A stretch of 51,107 nucleotides of DNA. Source: Tritrichomonas foetus. Lineage: Eukaryota; Parabasalia; Tritrichomonadida; Tritrichomonadidae. Location of the stretch: positions 10,119 through 61,225 of the forward strand of contig MLAK01000805.1 of the NCBI GenBank assembly GCA_001839685.1. Reading direction: 5' to 3'. Of the stretch, positions 29,701 to 40,490 are shown one piece after another. Numbering within the stretch: position 1 is the first letter of the stretch; every line of letters starts with the position of its first letter. The position numbers and the translations under genes were made by a program. The notes beneath the pieces are model-generated. The model worked only from the letters and a program-made list of their open reading frames with translations, was not told the origin of the DNA and made no database searches.

Positions 29701-31478
29701 GCTTATTCAATGATTATTGGAACATGTACAATGGTAACAATGATGATTGTAAATGATGATCCAACAAAAAATATTTATCTACTTACCAAAGATTTTATCA
29801 AAGATTCATATAATACTCGCCTTTCAGCTGCAAGAAGGAACTACCATTATGCTCGTTTTGGCAATTATGAACAGGAAATTCCACCATATGCTGGATTTAG
29901 AGCAGGAGTATTATATGCTTCAAGTCAAATGTCTTGCCCATTTCCTTACGAAATCCCGAGTGGATTTGTGGAAGCAACTAAATGCTATTCAGCAGATTTG
30001 TCGTTTGTTTTATTGGAAGCAATTTGGAATACTCGAACAATACCATATTTTAATTCTGATGATGAAGGAATTCCCGATGAATCTGTGTTGGAGGAAGTAT
30101 GGGGATTATTGATTTTTCCAATTTATGATGCCTTCTTTGAACCAATGGTATCCAATATTATTGACACAATCATGAACGAAATGATCAAAAAGAAGAATAA
30201 TCAAATACCGATTGTTATTGTAATGTTTGCTCTTGCTTTCGTCGCAGAAGTCATAGCAATAATACAAACATTGAGAATCGAAAGACATATGCGTGGAGTT
30301 CTTCGTTTACTCTTACATGCCCCATCGAAAGTTGTACTCAGCACACCAAAAATTATGCGAGTCCTTGGTGGTGATTTCAAAAAGAATCGAAATGACAGTG
30401 GAACTCGTAGTGCAGAGTTCTTCAGAGCTGTTGTAGAAAATCTTCCAGATGGTGTAGTTATTGGTGATGCAGAAATGAAAATAATTAGTACAAATAAGTC
30501 ATTACTCAGAGTGTTGGATCTTAATTCAGATGAAGTTATTGAGAAATCATTGAATGAACTGTTCGATTCTCGATTTACATTTGAGGATGAAAAAGATCCA
30601 AATGGAAATAATAATCATCAATCAAAAGATCATAATACAACGAAAGAACATACTACCAAAAATACCAAAAAGGGAAACAGCATAAGCTATGAAGTAAATG
30701 GAAAAGGTACATTCAAAAAACTGATGGATCAATTGTCTGCATTGAAGCTACAACTGTTAATTTTGGTGGAGGAATAGCAGTTTTACTTCGTGATACAACA
30801 AGAGCTGCTCGATATGCAGAATTGGTTGCCGATGAACGTGCAAAAAGTGATGCAATGTTATCATCAATTTTACCACCTCGATTAGTTCCTCGAGTTCAAG
30901 CAGGTGAACAAGGAATAGCTTTTGCTGTTCAAAGTGCATCAGTATCATTTATTGATATTGTAAGTTTTACTCCATGGTGTGGTGCTACACCTGCAATGAA
31001 AGTCATGGCAACATTAAATATTTTATTTACTCGTTTTGATGCTTGTGTAGCATCATACACTACTCTAACAAGAATTAAATGTGTAGGAGATTGTTATATG
31101 TGTGCTGGAGGAGTATTTGCTGATGTAAATCAACCTGCTGTTCATGCCCGTGAAATAGCTTCTTTTGGAATTGATGCAATTGACTCTGTTGTAAAGTTAA
31201 ATGCAGAAATAGGTGAATCATTGCAAATTAGAGTTGGTGCTAATACAGGAGGACCAATTGTAGCAGGTGTATTAGGTGTTGGAAAGCCAACATTTGAAAT
31301 TCTTGGTCCTGCAATTAATATGGCTCAACAAATGGAGCACCATGGTGTTCCAATGGCAGTTCATGTATCAAGAAGTGTTTATGAATTAATTTATGGTGAT
31401 TCTTTCGTTATTAAAGAAAGAGGTGCAGTTGAAGTTAAAAATGGAACTGTGATCACATATCTTGTTTCCAGACCCTAA
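26740..31478 (+). CDS. Class III nucleotide cyclase, multi-span with PAS; frameshifted
   Basis: About 1,580 aa if read as one gene. The first part (26740-30777, 1345 aa) has about ten transmembrane spans between residues about 95 and 345, a helical cytosolic region, more spans at about 635-660, 855-880, 945-1000 and 1160-1185, then a PAS domain (about 1225-1290). The cyclase domain lies in another frame (30778-31478): SFIDIVSFTPWC (metal Asp), IKCVGDCYMCAGG (Lys, metal Asp), ANTGGPIVAGVLG, FEILGPAINMAQQME. Lys plus an acidic residue (E in FEILG) at the specificity positions favours ATP over GTP. The usual transition-state Arg after the Asn (N-x-A-S-R) is Gln. The break is in a run of six A at 30715-30720; one more A would join PAS and cyclase. 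Confidence 0.9.
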
Positions 31479-31668
31479 ACTTATCCTTCTACGGTGAGAA
31501 CACAGATGTTGGTAATTAAGAAAAAAGTATAAGTGTACTATTGAATATGAAAACAATTATAGTATTAACTTATCTAAAATAAATAAAAACAAAAAATTAA
31601 ACCGCAACTATTATTTAAAATAACATACAAAATTGGTATTAATTAATCATTCATAAGAATCAAAAAAA

Positions 31669-34600
31669 TTAGGACAACACATTTTTGAGAAAAGCGTTTG
31701 CCAATTTTTTCTGTGAATCTATTTGCAATAATGCATTAAAGTATTCAATTAAAGTTGGCATATTTAATATATGTTTCAGTTCTTTTTTAAAGGACAAAAC
31801 AGTAAGTGAATAAATGGCAGCAGATGTTAATTCATTTTGGAGTGGAAGAAAACTAATTAACACATGAACAAAAGCTTCAAAACTTGGTACAAAATGATGT
31901 TTTGATGAACTTTCAATAATCATCATCACACCAAGCGGTGAAGATATTTCAGCATGAGAAATGATTTCTCTAAAGAATCCAACATTTTCAAGTTTTTCAA
32001 TTAAATCTGAATTCAAATTTGGAAGTCGTTTTATCACCAATGCCAAGGATTCAATAATAGATTTTTCATGAGTGAAAGCTTGATATAACAAAAATTGTGG
32101 AAATTCACGAGCATTTGCAAGAGATTCTCTTAAAGAAGGTTGTTGTGTAAAGATTTCTAAAAATATCTTTAAAATATTTTCACCACGACAAAGCATCCAT
32201 GAGGTTCGAATTGTTAAAAGTTTTGCACAGTCAAAAGACTGCCCAGCAAACTTTAACAAAGTTCTTGTTGCTCTTTTGGACTTCCAACAAAGACTTTCTA
32301 TGTTCTGAACAAAAATCATGGAGGATGGATACTCAGGTAGCCTCTCAATTAATGATAAGGCATATAAAGCAGTTCGTTTATTCATTAAATAAGAAACTAG
32401 AACTTTTATATTCAATTTAAATGATGAATCATAGAGACTACAAACGGCCTTCATTGCAGTACAAGCAGTTTCAACAGATTCTGAGCGAATAAATGCAGTA
32501 AAAATTGGTTTTACATCATTAAATCTTTGTTTTCGATATTCTTGATATTCTTTTGTGAGAAAGAAAAATAAATCAATGAAATTCGAACCAGCTGGAATAT
32601 TCAAATAAACACGTGCATAACTTAATAAAAAGTCAAGTAATGGAAAAGGATCATCAATAACATCAATTTGGGCAACATATCGAGAAAATAAACAAATTAC
32701 GTCATTTGGACGTTTGTTTATAAAATATGCAATAATTCTCGTATGGGTTTGATTCAAGAGATTAGGCGTGTGAATGAAAAATTGAGATAAAAGTAAAAAG
32801 AATTCCTCTTCATATTCATTATTTAGTTGAATTGATGGCAAAATATGGAATTCTTGAACTTTTTCAATAAATTTAACATTTCGATTTGTCATTGCCAGCA
32901 ATAGCTTCAAAATTTCTCTGATTTGACTATCATAATCCAAACTCGCACTATTCTTTGTAATATTCTCTGGATTTTGAAATGTATTTACATTATTGGATGT
33001 GCTGTTTGTGAGTGTGGTTCGAGTTAAGACAGGAATAATTACTCTAGCGAGGTTTGGAAACTGTGAAGGTGTAATTCGAGTTGATTGATATTCTACGTAT
33101 GACATAAAAAGGGGATTTGTTGGATCAGTGGAAATTTCTTTATCATCATTTCTAAAAATTGGCATTGGAATATCCACGACCTCCATTACATCAGACGATA
33201 ATTCTTTCACTATTGGTTTCTGGATAATTTTGTCTACGAAAGCATCTGCAATTTTTCCATTTTTAATGTTTTGTTGTTTCACCAAAGTTTTTCGCAAAGG
33301 ACCTTTCCTTGTCAATTTTCTGGTTAGTCTTTTTATTACTGCTTCAGTATCTACTGTCTTTAAAGGCTGAATAATATTTTCAATACCTTTTGATTCATCA
33401 TCGAGTAGTTTTTGACCGAATTTTATGATCTTTTTAGGATCCGACCCTTTGAAAAAAGTTTTTCCTTCCATGAAAATTTCGAAAATTTTATCGAATGTTG
33501 GCCTTGTTGCAGGGTTTCCTGACCAACATCGAACAATTAATTGCTTCATAGGCAATGGAAGTAATTCTGGTGTAAATTGAGGTCTATTTCCCCTTACAAT
33601 ATTATTTTGAACTTCAATTTCTCTTTTATTTGCATTTTTCCATGCGTGCTTCATTTCGCCGACTTCGTAAAGAAGGATACCGTAAGAAAAGACATCAGCT
33701 TTTCCATCATAATGATCAGATGTTATAACTTCTGGAGCCATATGCGAAACAGTTCCAACTTTTTGACTATGCCTGTTGGATTCGTCCATTTGACGGCTGA
33801 CGCCAAAATCGATAATTACTGGCATTCCTTTATTATCTAAAAGTACATTTCCTGCTTTTAAGTCACGATGTAAAATTCCTCGTTGATGACATTTATTCAT
33901 GGCGTACGCTATGCACATGCAGATAATGGTCAAGTGTGTTCCATAAACTTTAGGTTTAACTTTTTGACTCTCTTTGTTTATGTTTCGAACAACATGGAAC
34001 AAATTCCCACCTGGCATGTATTTTGTGATAATTGAATAGGGCGGCTCTATCGTATATCCAACAATTGGACATATAAACCGATTTTGCGCAATTATCATTG
34101 TGTGAATTTCCCTTAGAAACGACGTCAAAATGTGGCCTTTTAATTCTGTCTTATGTAGCTCTTTGATTGCACACTGGGTACCTGTCCGCATATCGTTCGC
34201 AAGCCATACTGTTCCGAACCCGCCTTGTCCAATCTCTTTGATGAATTGGAAGTCGGATATATTTCGTAAATAATTCGGATGGTGTTGGACCAGAATAATC
34301 TCTGAAAAAGTTCGAAAGCGATGATCTGGATTGGTCATAGTGAATGATTTTCTTCGGGATTTCTTTTCATCGACAAAAATTGGAATTTGAACGATTTTTT
34401 TATTCAAAATATGTTTTGTTTTACTTTTGATATCAACTTCGTCTAGATGTGATTTATTTGCATCACTCTTTTCATTCGTAGCGTTATTATTTGTCTGATT
34501 TGAATTTTCATCAAGGCAAAATTTCTGAGAATTTTCATCGTTATTCTCAATTGGGAGGAAATTCGGAATCAAAGGAAGATGGAAAACTTCTTCGAGAATT

Positions 34601-34722
34601 TCTGGCGGACACGTCAGCTTCCTTTGGAAATTCTTTGGATGCGCCTTAAAAAAATCGTCAGTTCCATCGTCTGATTTATCTCCAGAGTTTTGGAATTCGT
34701 CCTTTTTCTCTGGTGCTTTCAT
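31669..34722 (-). CDS. Ser/Thr protein kinase (TKL-like) with long helical C-terminus
   Basis: 1,017 aa. The kinase domain is about 155-430: G-loop GQGGFGTV (165-172), K187 in CAIKEL, catalytic HRDLKAGN (H285, D287), DFG at D305, activation segment GTVSHMAPE (to 331), DVFSYGILLYE, and RCWSGNPATRP closing. All catalytic residues are present, so it should be active; RCW-xxx-P-xx-RP fits the TKL group expanded in trichomonads. The N-terminal 150 residues are polar, with a basic RRKSF site. Residues about 590-1010 are helical, with Leu-rich repeats suggesting ARM/HEAT-like folding (weak, by eye). Cytosolic signalling kinase; substrate unknown. AACTTTTTAAA (34744 on) and TTCAAAT lie just upstream. 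Confidence 0.93.
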   Translation of the reverse strand: MKAPEKKDEFQNSGDKSDDGTDDFFKAHPKNFQRKLTCPPEILEEVFHLPLIPNFLPIENNDENSQKFCLDENSNQTNNNATNEKSDANKSHLDEVDIKSKTKHILNKKIVQIPIFVDEKKSRRKSFTMTNPDHRFRTFSEIILVQHHPNYLRNISDFQFIKEIGQGGFGTVWLANDMRTGTQCAIKELHKTELKGHILTSFLREIHTMIIAQNRFICPIVGYTIEPPYSIITKYMPGGNLFHVVRNINKESQKVKPKVYGTHLTIICMCIAYAMNKCHQRGILHRDLKAGNVLLDNKGMPVIIDFGVSRQMDESNRHSQKVGTVSHMAPEVITSDHYDGKADVFSYGILLYEVGEMKHAWKNANKREIEVQNNIVRGNRPQFTPELLPLPMKQLIVRCWSGNPATRPTFDKIFEIFMEGKTFFKGSDPKKIIKFGQKLLDDESKGIENIIQPLKTVDTEAVIKRLTRKLTRKGPLRKTLVKQQNIKNGKIADAFVDKIIQKPIVKELSSDVMEVVDIPMPIFRNDDKEISTDPTNPLFMSYVEYQSTRITPSQFPNLARVIIPVLTRTTLTNSTSNNVNTFQNPENITKNSASLDYDSQIREILKLLLAMTNRNVKFIEKVQEFHILPSIQLNNEYEEEFFLLLSQFFIHTPNLLNQTHTRIIAYFINKRPNDVICLFSRYVAQIDVIDDPFPLLDFLLSYARVYLNIPAGSNFIDLFFFLTKEYQEYRKQRFNDVKPIFTAFIRSESVETACTAMKAVCSLYDSSFKLNIKVLVSYLMNKRTALYALSLIERLPEYPSSMIFVQNIESLCWKSKRATRTLLKFAGQSFDCAKLLTIRTSWMLCRGENILKIFLEIFTQQPSLRESLANAREFPQFLLYQAFTHEKSIIESLALVIKRLPNLNSDLIEKLENVGFFREIISHAEISSPLGVMMIIESSSKHHFVPSFEAFVHVLISFLPLQNELTSAAIYSLTVLSFKKELKHILNMPTLIEYFNALLQIDSQKKLANAFLKNVLS

Positions 34723-35952
34723 TTTTTTATTTATTTGAATAGAAACTTTTTAAATTTATATTTATTTGGTCAACAACTTTTTATGAAAAAATACTTGTGC
34801 CAAAATCTAAAATTGAAAATCATTTCAAGAAATTTGTGAGAAAAAGATTATTGGATTCTAATTTTGAATACATTGAATTACAGTCAAAACAATATTTTTC
34901 GAAAAAAGTTGAACAGACAGATATCTATTTCTTCTGAATAACAAAAGAAATATTATCAAAAAGCTGAACAACAAAATTTCTTGTTAAGATTCATTTCTTG
35001 CGATAACAAAAAAACTAATTGTTAACGAAGCAAATATATAGATATATGTGTATAATATACAAATTATAATTCAGAAACAAAAGTAAAATGAAATCAAATC
35101 AGTATCTTTTTGATATAGATGTTTTTGTTTGCCAAATGTAATCGTATAATTTGTTGAACATTCTAAATCTTATTATTGCTTGAAGTGTTGAATAATGATG
35201 CGAAGCTGTGATTGTTAAAATCTTAACTGTCCAAAAAGTCTAATACAACACCTATATAGTTGAATAAAATTGATCACTTATATTATGACCAAGTAAGTAG
35301 TTATGAAAAAAGTACGGTCAAGAGGTTTTCTTTGCGATAAATCATCATCAAGTTATTTTTCTTTTTTTCTTTTCGCTGGAAATTTGGAGGAATGATATTA
35401 ACAAGATGGAAATTACTTGCCAATACAGTTTATGGCTAGATTTTTAAGTCAAAGTGAAAATCATGATATCCAATTGGAATTAATTTTCATAAAAATGTCA
35501 TTTTGCTGGAAAAAATGCAATTGTTATAAAATAAAATAAAAACTGAGAAAAGAAATTTAGTCCGAATTGATCATGTTACCTCAAATTGTTTTGAATGATT
35601 CTAATTTCAATTTTTTCAATTATTGCCTTTTTCATTCTTCTTTTCTTGAGATGATATCAATTCTAATTGAATTCGTTTTCATCGAATAGATAAAAATTTG
35701 AAGTATTATTTGGTCATATAATTCACCCAAGTCGAAACTTTTCAATATGAAGGGAGGTAATGATGTGATATGAAATGTATATCATTTCAGCATGATTTTT
35801 TTTTATGTTCCATGAGTTTTGTTTTATGCCATTTAAAGTGTGTTAATGTGATGTGAATTTGTCACTGATAGAAAAATTGATGGAAAGAAAGAGATTGAAA
35901 AGATCAAATGAATAGGAAAAAATGTTTTACAGGCATTACGTATACAATTTGA
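34723..35952. other. Intergenic, nothing recognised
   Basis: 1.2 kb of AT-rich sequence, with several AACTTTTT-type octamers near the kinase end and no coding frame or RNA gene. Confidence 0.4.
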
Positions 35953-36783
35953 TTACTTGTCAGAAATTTCAATATTGAAATTTAATGGACCATCTTCTAA
36001 AATGTCGAGATCAAATTTAATATTATAATATGCTTCCTCATATTTCATGAAATCGAATTCCAAAATATCTTGATCACGAAAATTCGGAATTTCGGGCTCG
36101 AAATCGATAATATCCGGAATTGATCTATTCGATGCATCGACATTAGCTCCATGAAACTCCTCCATCCGCAGGCCAGATGAATGTGAGAATTCGATAGGCG
36201 ATGAATTGATATCATCGACTTTTTCAGAACTCCTCTCAAATATTTCTGAGTTTTGATTCGATTTCATATTGGGCAAACTATTGGATGGCAAATTACTGCT
36301 GATGTTATGTAATGTGCTTTGTAATGTACTGTGTAGGCCACTATTCCAAGTATTTTGTAACGTGTTTTGAAGTGATGCTGTGATTTTCGATGGCAATCTG
36401 TTATGAAAGTTATTTTGGAGTGTTGTTAGGTTACTGGAAACTCTCTGAGATAAGTCATTTGCTATGTTGCTTGCCATGCTGATCGTTATGTTGCTCGACA
36501 TGGCTTCACGGCCGCCATAATGCAAATTTGCATTGTTTGAGTTGTCTATGCTATTTGAATTGCCATTGGTGTTATTATTGTTGTTTACATGAAATCGTCT
36601 CGATTGTTTGGTTTTTCGCATTTGTTGGTCGCCTTTGGGACCTAATGCAGGTATTCCCACGATTTTCGGCCCTTCCGGTCTGATTTTTCCGTTATCGAGT
36701 TCGTAGATGAGGGCAGGGGTGCCTTCCTTTGTATTGAAGATGATAGTCGCAACTGCTCTTCGGTCTTTGCTCCACCTTCCCAT
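35953..36783 (-). CDS. Asn/Ser-rich protein of unknown function
   Basis: 276 aa from the first ATG; a TTG 12 codons upstream opens the frame but is rejected because TCACTA sits 6 nt before this ATG. The N-terminus is compact (MGRWSKDRRAVATIIFN; PALIYELDNGKIRPEGPKIVGIPALGP) and may be a small beta-rich domain. It is followed by a basic QMRKTKQSRRF stretch and an Asn-rich run. The middle holds imperfect Leu/Asn/Ser repeats (LQNTLQNTWNSGLHSTLQSTLHN). The C-terminal 60 residues are acidic with aromatics (DFEPEIPNFRDQDILEFDFMKYEEAYY), like a transactivation region. A nuclear role is a guess; no family recognised. Confidence 0.75.
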   Translation of the reverse strand: MGRWSKDRRAVATIIFNTKEGTPALIYELDNGKIRPEGPKIVGIPALGPKGDQQMRKTKQSRRFHVNNNNNTNGNSNSIDNSNNANLHYGGREAMSSNITISMASNIANDLSQRVSSNLTTLQNNFHNRLPSKITASLQNTLQNTWNSGLHSTLQSTLHNISSNLPSNSLPNMKSNQNSEIFERSSEKVDDINSSPIEFSHSSGLRMEEFHGANVDASNRSIPDIIDFEPEIPNFRDQDILEFDFMKYEEAYYNIKFDLDILEDGPLNFNIEISDK

Positions 36784-38365
36784 TTTAGTGATGTGATATG
36801 TTATATGGAAATAGTCCAAAAAGTTTACATTTTCTGAAAAAAAGAAACAGAAATTAAAGTTCTTGTTTGGAAAAATAAATCAAATTTTTCAAATTTTTTA
36901 GGGAATGATATTAATTTGTGAAGCTTTTTCCTATTCTTCTTCAAATTCTTCAATTTTATTTGAGATGGAATGAAAACATTGTCTGATTTTTTGAGAAGAA
37001 GTATTGAATAATTAAATGGCTCCAAGTGACAAAATTCACTGATCATCAAATTTATTACAATTGAAAAAAACTTTTGAATGGATTAGACTTTTTAAAAATT
37101 TCATCATGATTCACCCAATTCATGGCAAAAATTGTCCACAACTTTTTCATAATTTATATGATCAACCCTTTTCTTTTTTCCGTGTTGATTGGTTAAATCA
37201 AGTCATTAACAACCAAATATTTGGGATAATTTTTGTTCCAATGATTTGCCATTAATCGAATTCGGGAATTTTGGATCCAAAATTATTAATATTCCCTAAA
37301 TAACTCATAAAATTGTTTGATTATCATGCTAAAATAAGATATACGACCGAATATAGCAAAATATCGGAAAGATGAATCCAAATAGTTTTCGATGAAGATG
37401 TGAAAAATTATTTTTCCTTATGGTGTAACAGCAGAAAAATAATAATTTATTACTTCGATTTGTTTCGGAAAATCATTCAAAAATGACTGAACTGATGCTT
37501 CAAATATCTATTTTTTCAAAGGTCAAGTTTGCCAATTCAAAAATGCCAAAGGAAATTTTTCCACTTTTTGTGTTATCACATAATGCCATCTGATGAACTT
37601 TTCATTAAGCTAATTATCTGAAGTTCTGATCAAAAACCAAACAATCTCACCTACTATTGGCATCATGATCTATTTTTTCTATTAATAGATTAGTCATCTC
37701 AGAATTATCTAATATATTCCACTTGTCAAAACACACTGTGTGAAAACAACTGCTTTTAATTTATACCTCTACAAGAGTAATTTGTATATTCATAATGAAT
37801 ATATTCATTTTTGTAGTTTTTTTCTGAGAAATAATTATCGTTTCGTCTTTCGCTTTTCTGCTCATGAAATCTAACCATAATTAGTGATAATGATTCATTA
37901 ATGATTCGAATTAATTTATTTGATCAATTCATTCATAAATAATTCGAAAGAGAAAAAAAAATAATTATTTGGAAATATTCTGAAGTAAAGTTACAGCTAT
38001 ATTACATATATATTTATATTCATCGATGAACTTCTAATATTTTACATTTTTTCAAAAACATACTAAAAATATTATCATGAATAATGGAATTCTGTTTTTT
38101 ATTTTTTTTTTACTAAATAATGATTTAAAGACTATATGGGTTCATGGAGAGAACAATTGATGAATATTTGAATATTTTCAACTACAATTTCAATAGAAAT
38201 TTCATGACAAATTTGTTGAGAAAAAAAAAACGTTCCTATTTTGTCAACAAATAACTATTCAATTCCCTGTGCCTGAAGATTGAAAAATATCGTAAAGAAA
38301 AAAGTTGGAAAGAAAGAAAAATACAGATTATTTGCTACATTAATTAACAACAAAAAAGTGATTAC
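36784..38365. other. Long intergenic region, nothing recognised
   Basis: 1.6 kb of AT-rich DNA. Short frames (36825-37049, 37061-37255) begin at non-ATG codons or lack protein character. No RNA gene or repeat is seen. Confidence 0.4.
36786..36792 (-). promoter_or_regulatory. Initiator (Inr) directly before the ATG
   Basis: On the minus strand ATCACTA, with A+1 at 36789, is followed after AAA by the ATG at 36783. This exact TCA+1CTA match to the trichomonad Inr fixes the start of the Asn-rich gene and predicts a leader of about 6 nt. Confidence 0.6.
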
Positions 38366-40177
38366 CTATTCATCATTCTCCATGTTTCTATCCTGTCTTC
38401 GAGAATTTGAACCAGATCGAGAAGAATTGCTAGATCTAGATTTTGCCGATCCACATTGTGAACTTGCCCTTCCTTTATTGCCGCCATATTCACTTGATGC
38501 CTGTGAATTGTTCCCTGTAACAGGTGGTGCAAGTGGCGGTAATACTGTGCAGTATTGGAACGAGATTTCTGCGGATTTGAGAAGTCGGGCACTATTCTTA
38601 CTTTTATTTGGTGATCGACTTTTTGCCGTTTTTACATTTAATTGTGCTTCACGAGTTCTCAATGGTTCCTGCTCCATTATTTCAACCACAGCCTCGCGGC
38701 GATAAAAATAATCTTTTTCTTGTTTTTGGCGAGAAAGTAAAACTTCCCTCCAATGCTCTCTTGTCTGAAGTAAAAGTGTCATATCACTTTCTTGCTTTTC
38801 GATGAGTTTTTCTTTCTCATTGTGATAATCTCGGTTTGCCATGGCTTGACACATCGCCATTTCTCTTTTTGAAAGTTCTTCAGATTCTGCATGGGCAACT
38901 GCAGCTTCATCAAATTTATTTTGTTTAGCAAGGAATTTTTCCATTCTCCATAAATCTAGCAATTTTCGTGATGGTTTTCGATATCTTCTTAATGTTTTCT
39001 CATCACTCCAATTCAGATCGAATTCCTTTCGTTCTTCTTCTTGCTTCCGAGTAAGGCTTTCAAGTTTCTCATTTGTTTCGAGATCATACAAATCTAACTC
39101 ATTCTGCCATCTATGTATTAGTTTCTATAAAAAAAATTATATATATATGATGATTTTGATAATAACAATAAAAAAAATCAAAAAGAAAACATATATGTTC
39201 GGTATACCACATATACATATGAATATGTTTGGTATATATATTCCAAGTATTAAAAAAAATCATTGATTTCTTTTCTCCCAGATTTTGATAGTTGCCTATA
39301 AAAGTGAGAATACTTTTCAAACTATTCAGGGAATAAAAAAAATATTTTTCTTAATGAATTCTTGTTATTATCAAAATCATTATATATATATATATATAAT
39401 AAATACAAACTTTTCTTCTTTTTCTGCTTTCATTTGCTCATATTTCTTTCTTGCTGCATCAGATCTTGTTCTGTCAATTCTTTTATGATACAAAGCTTTT
39501 ACAGATTCGTCATAAAGTTCTTTTGCTTTTTTTGCTTCTTCGTATTCTGCCTTTGAAGCAACAAATTTTACATATTCTTTCATATACTGGACAAAGCGCG
39601 CCATTGTTTCTTCTTCATATTCAGAAAAGTCATGAGATTCTGCTGTTGTTTGGCGCATTGATTGCATTTCTTCATCATCCAAAATTGTCATATTTTTTTT
39701 ACTTCTTTGTGTGCTTTGATTGGAGTTTTGAGAGTTCATTGAATGTGCAGAATTAGGCATTGAATCATGATTTATTGCTTCGTTATCATTTTGATCGTCA
39801 TTTTGGTCATTTAATTTTCGTTCGCGTAATTGAGCCTCATTCATCAAATTGTTTTCTTTATCGCCTTGGTTCTCAATTTCATTGCTGTTTGTATTGTTTT
39901 CGTTATTGTTATTTTCATTTTTGCTATTATTAATTTCATTTTCATTATTTTCGTTGTTTTCTTGATTTTCCGTATTCTTGTTATTTTCATTGCTGCCATT
40001 TTTGGCTTCCTCGTCGTGATCTGGAGATTCGTCTTCGAATGTTTTTGGCGCCAAAGATTTTGCACGAGGGACGGGCTGATTGAATGTAAATTTTTTTGAA
40101 GTAAGTCTTCGGTTAGGAGAAAATTCTTCAGGTATAATCGGGCGGAGAGGCTTCACCCTTTCCTGATTTTTTTTCAT
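38366..40177 (-). CDS. Spliced coiled-coil protein, unknown function
   Basis: Two exons on the minus strand: 40177-39411 (767 nt) and 39110-38366 (745 nt), joined across a 300-nt intron to give 503 aa in frame. The junction reads KAEKEEK-WQNELDLYDLE. The N-terminus has basic Pro-rich motifs (RVKPLRPIIPEEFSPNRRLTSKK), then an Asn/Glu low-complexity stretch (about 60-115). Long helices cover both sides of the junction (about 185-370): YVKFVASKAEYEEAKKAKELYDESVKAL, then RKQEEERKEFDLNW and FDEAAVAHAESEELSKREMAMCQAM. The C-terminus is Ser/Arg/Gly-rich (SSNSSRSGSNSRR). The form with DEAAVAHAESEEL recalls conserved cytoskeletal coiled-coil proteins, but I cannot name the family. Divergent from U2, 143 bp away. 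Confidence 0.85.
39111..39410 (-). other. Spliceosomal intron, 300 nt
   Basis: Donor GTTTGTATTT starts at 39410. The 3' end ACTAATACATAG (39122-39111) matches the trichomonad ACTAACACACAG branch/acceptor element at 10 of 12 positions. Splicing keeps the frame and removes the stop that otherwise follows FVFIIYIYI. A 19-bp perfect inverted repeat (39362-39380 with 39150-39168), extended by AT-rich arms, can pair the intron's two ends. Confidence 0.85.
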
Positions 40178-40319
40178 TTGAGACTGATGAATTTAACGAA
40201 TTAACAGAAAAAAATAAAGCTTTTAAAATTGAATGCGATTATACGGTTATGAGAAAATAAAATTGCATTTGAAAGCTAGGTTTATATTGAATTAATTTTT
40301 TCCATTAAAAAAATTTGCA

Positions 40320-40490
40320 CTCATGGCGATTCGCTATGAATAAGTGTAGTATCTGTTCTGAATCGCTTGACAGCGGTTCGCCTGGTACGTGCCGGGCGCC
40401 CTGTTCAAACGAATTTATTTCTTCGCCTTTTAGCTACTGGCTAAGGGTGGTTGTTGCCCTCCTCCTTACACGCCCGAGGAGGTGCGACAA
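40320..40490 (+). ncRNA. U2: U2 spliceosomal snRNA
   Basis: AAGTGTAGTATCTGTTCT (40342-40359) is the universal U2 branch-point recognition region, GUAGUA at 40346-40351. The whole U2 fold can be built around it. Stem-loop I is TCATGGCG/CGCTATGA (40321-40339). IIa is GAATCGCT/AGCGGTTC (40360-40379). IIb is GCCTGGTA/TGCCGGGC (40380-40397). An Sm-like AATTTATTT follows at 40412-40420. Stem III is TAGC/GCTA (40431-40443). Stem IV is GTTGC plus CTCCTC with GAGGAG plus GCGAC (about 40453-40488). G-U pairs keep the stems where bases differ. The GC-rich block ends at a T-run. Exact ends are estimated. Confidence 0.94.

Noticed and set aside
38280..38705. Plus-strand 141-codon open frame
   Set aside because: Antisense to exon 2 of the spliced coiled-coil gene.
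40370..40400. tRNA-like GGTTCG in the GC-rich island
   Set aside because: It falls within stem IIa of the U2 RNA; no cloverleaf can be formed and no other tRNA was found in the window.
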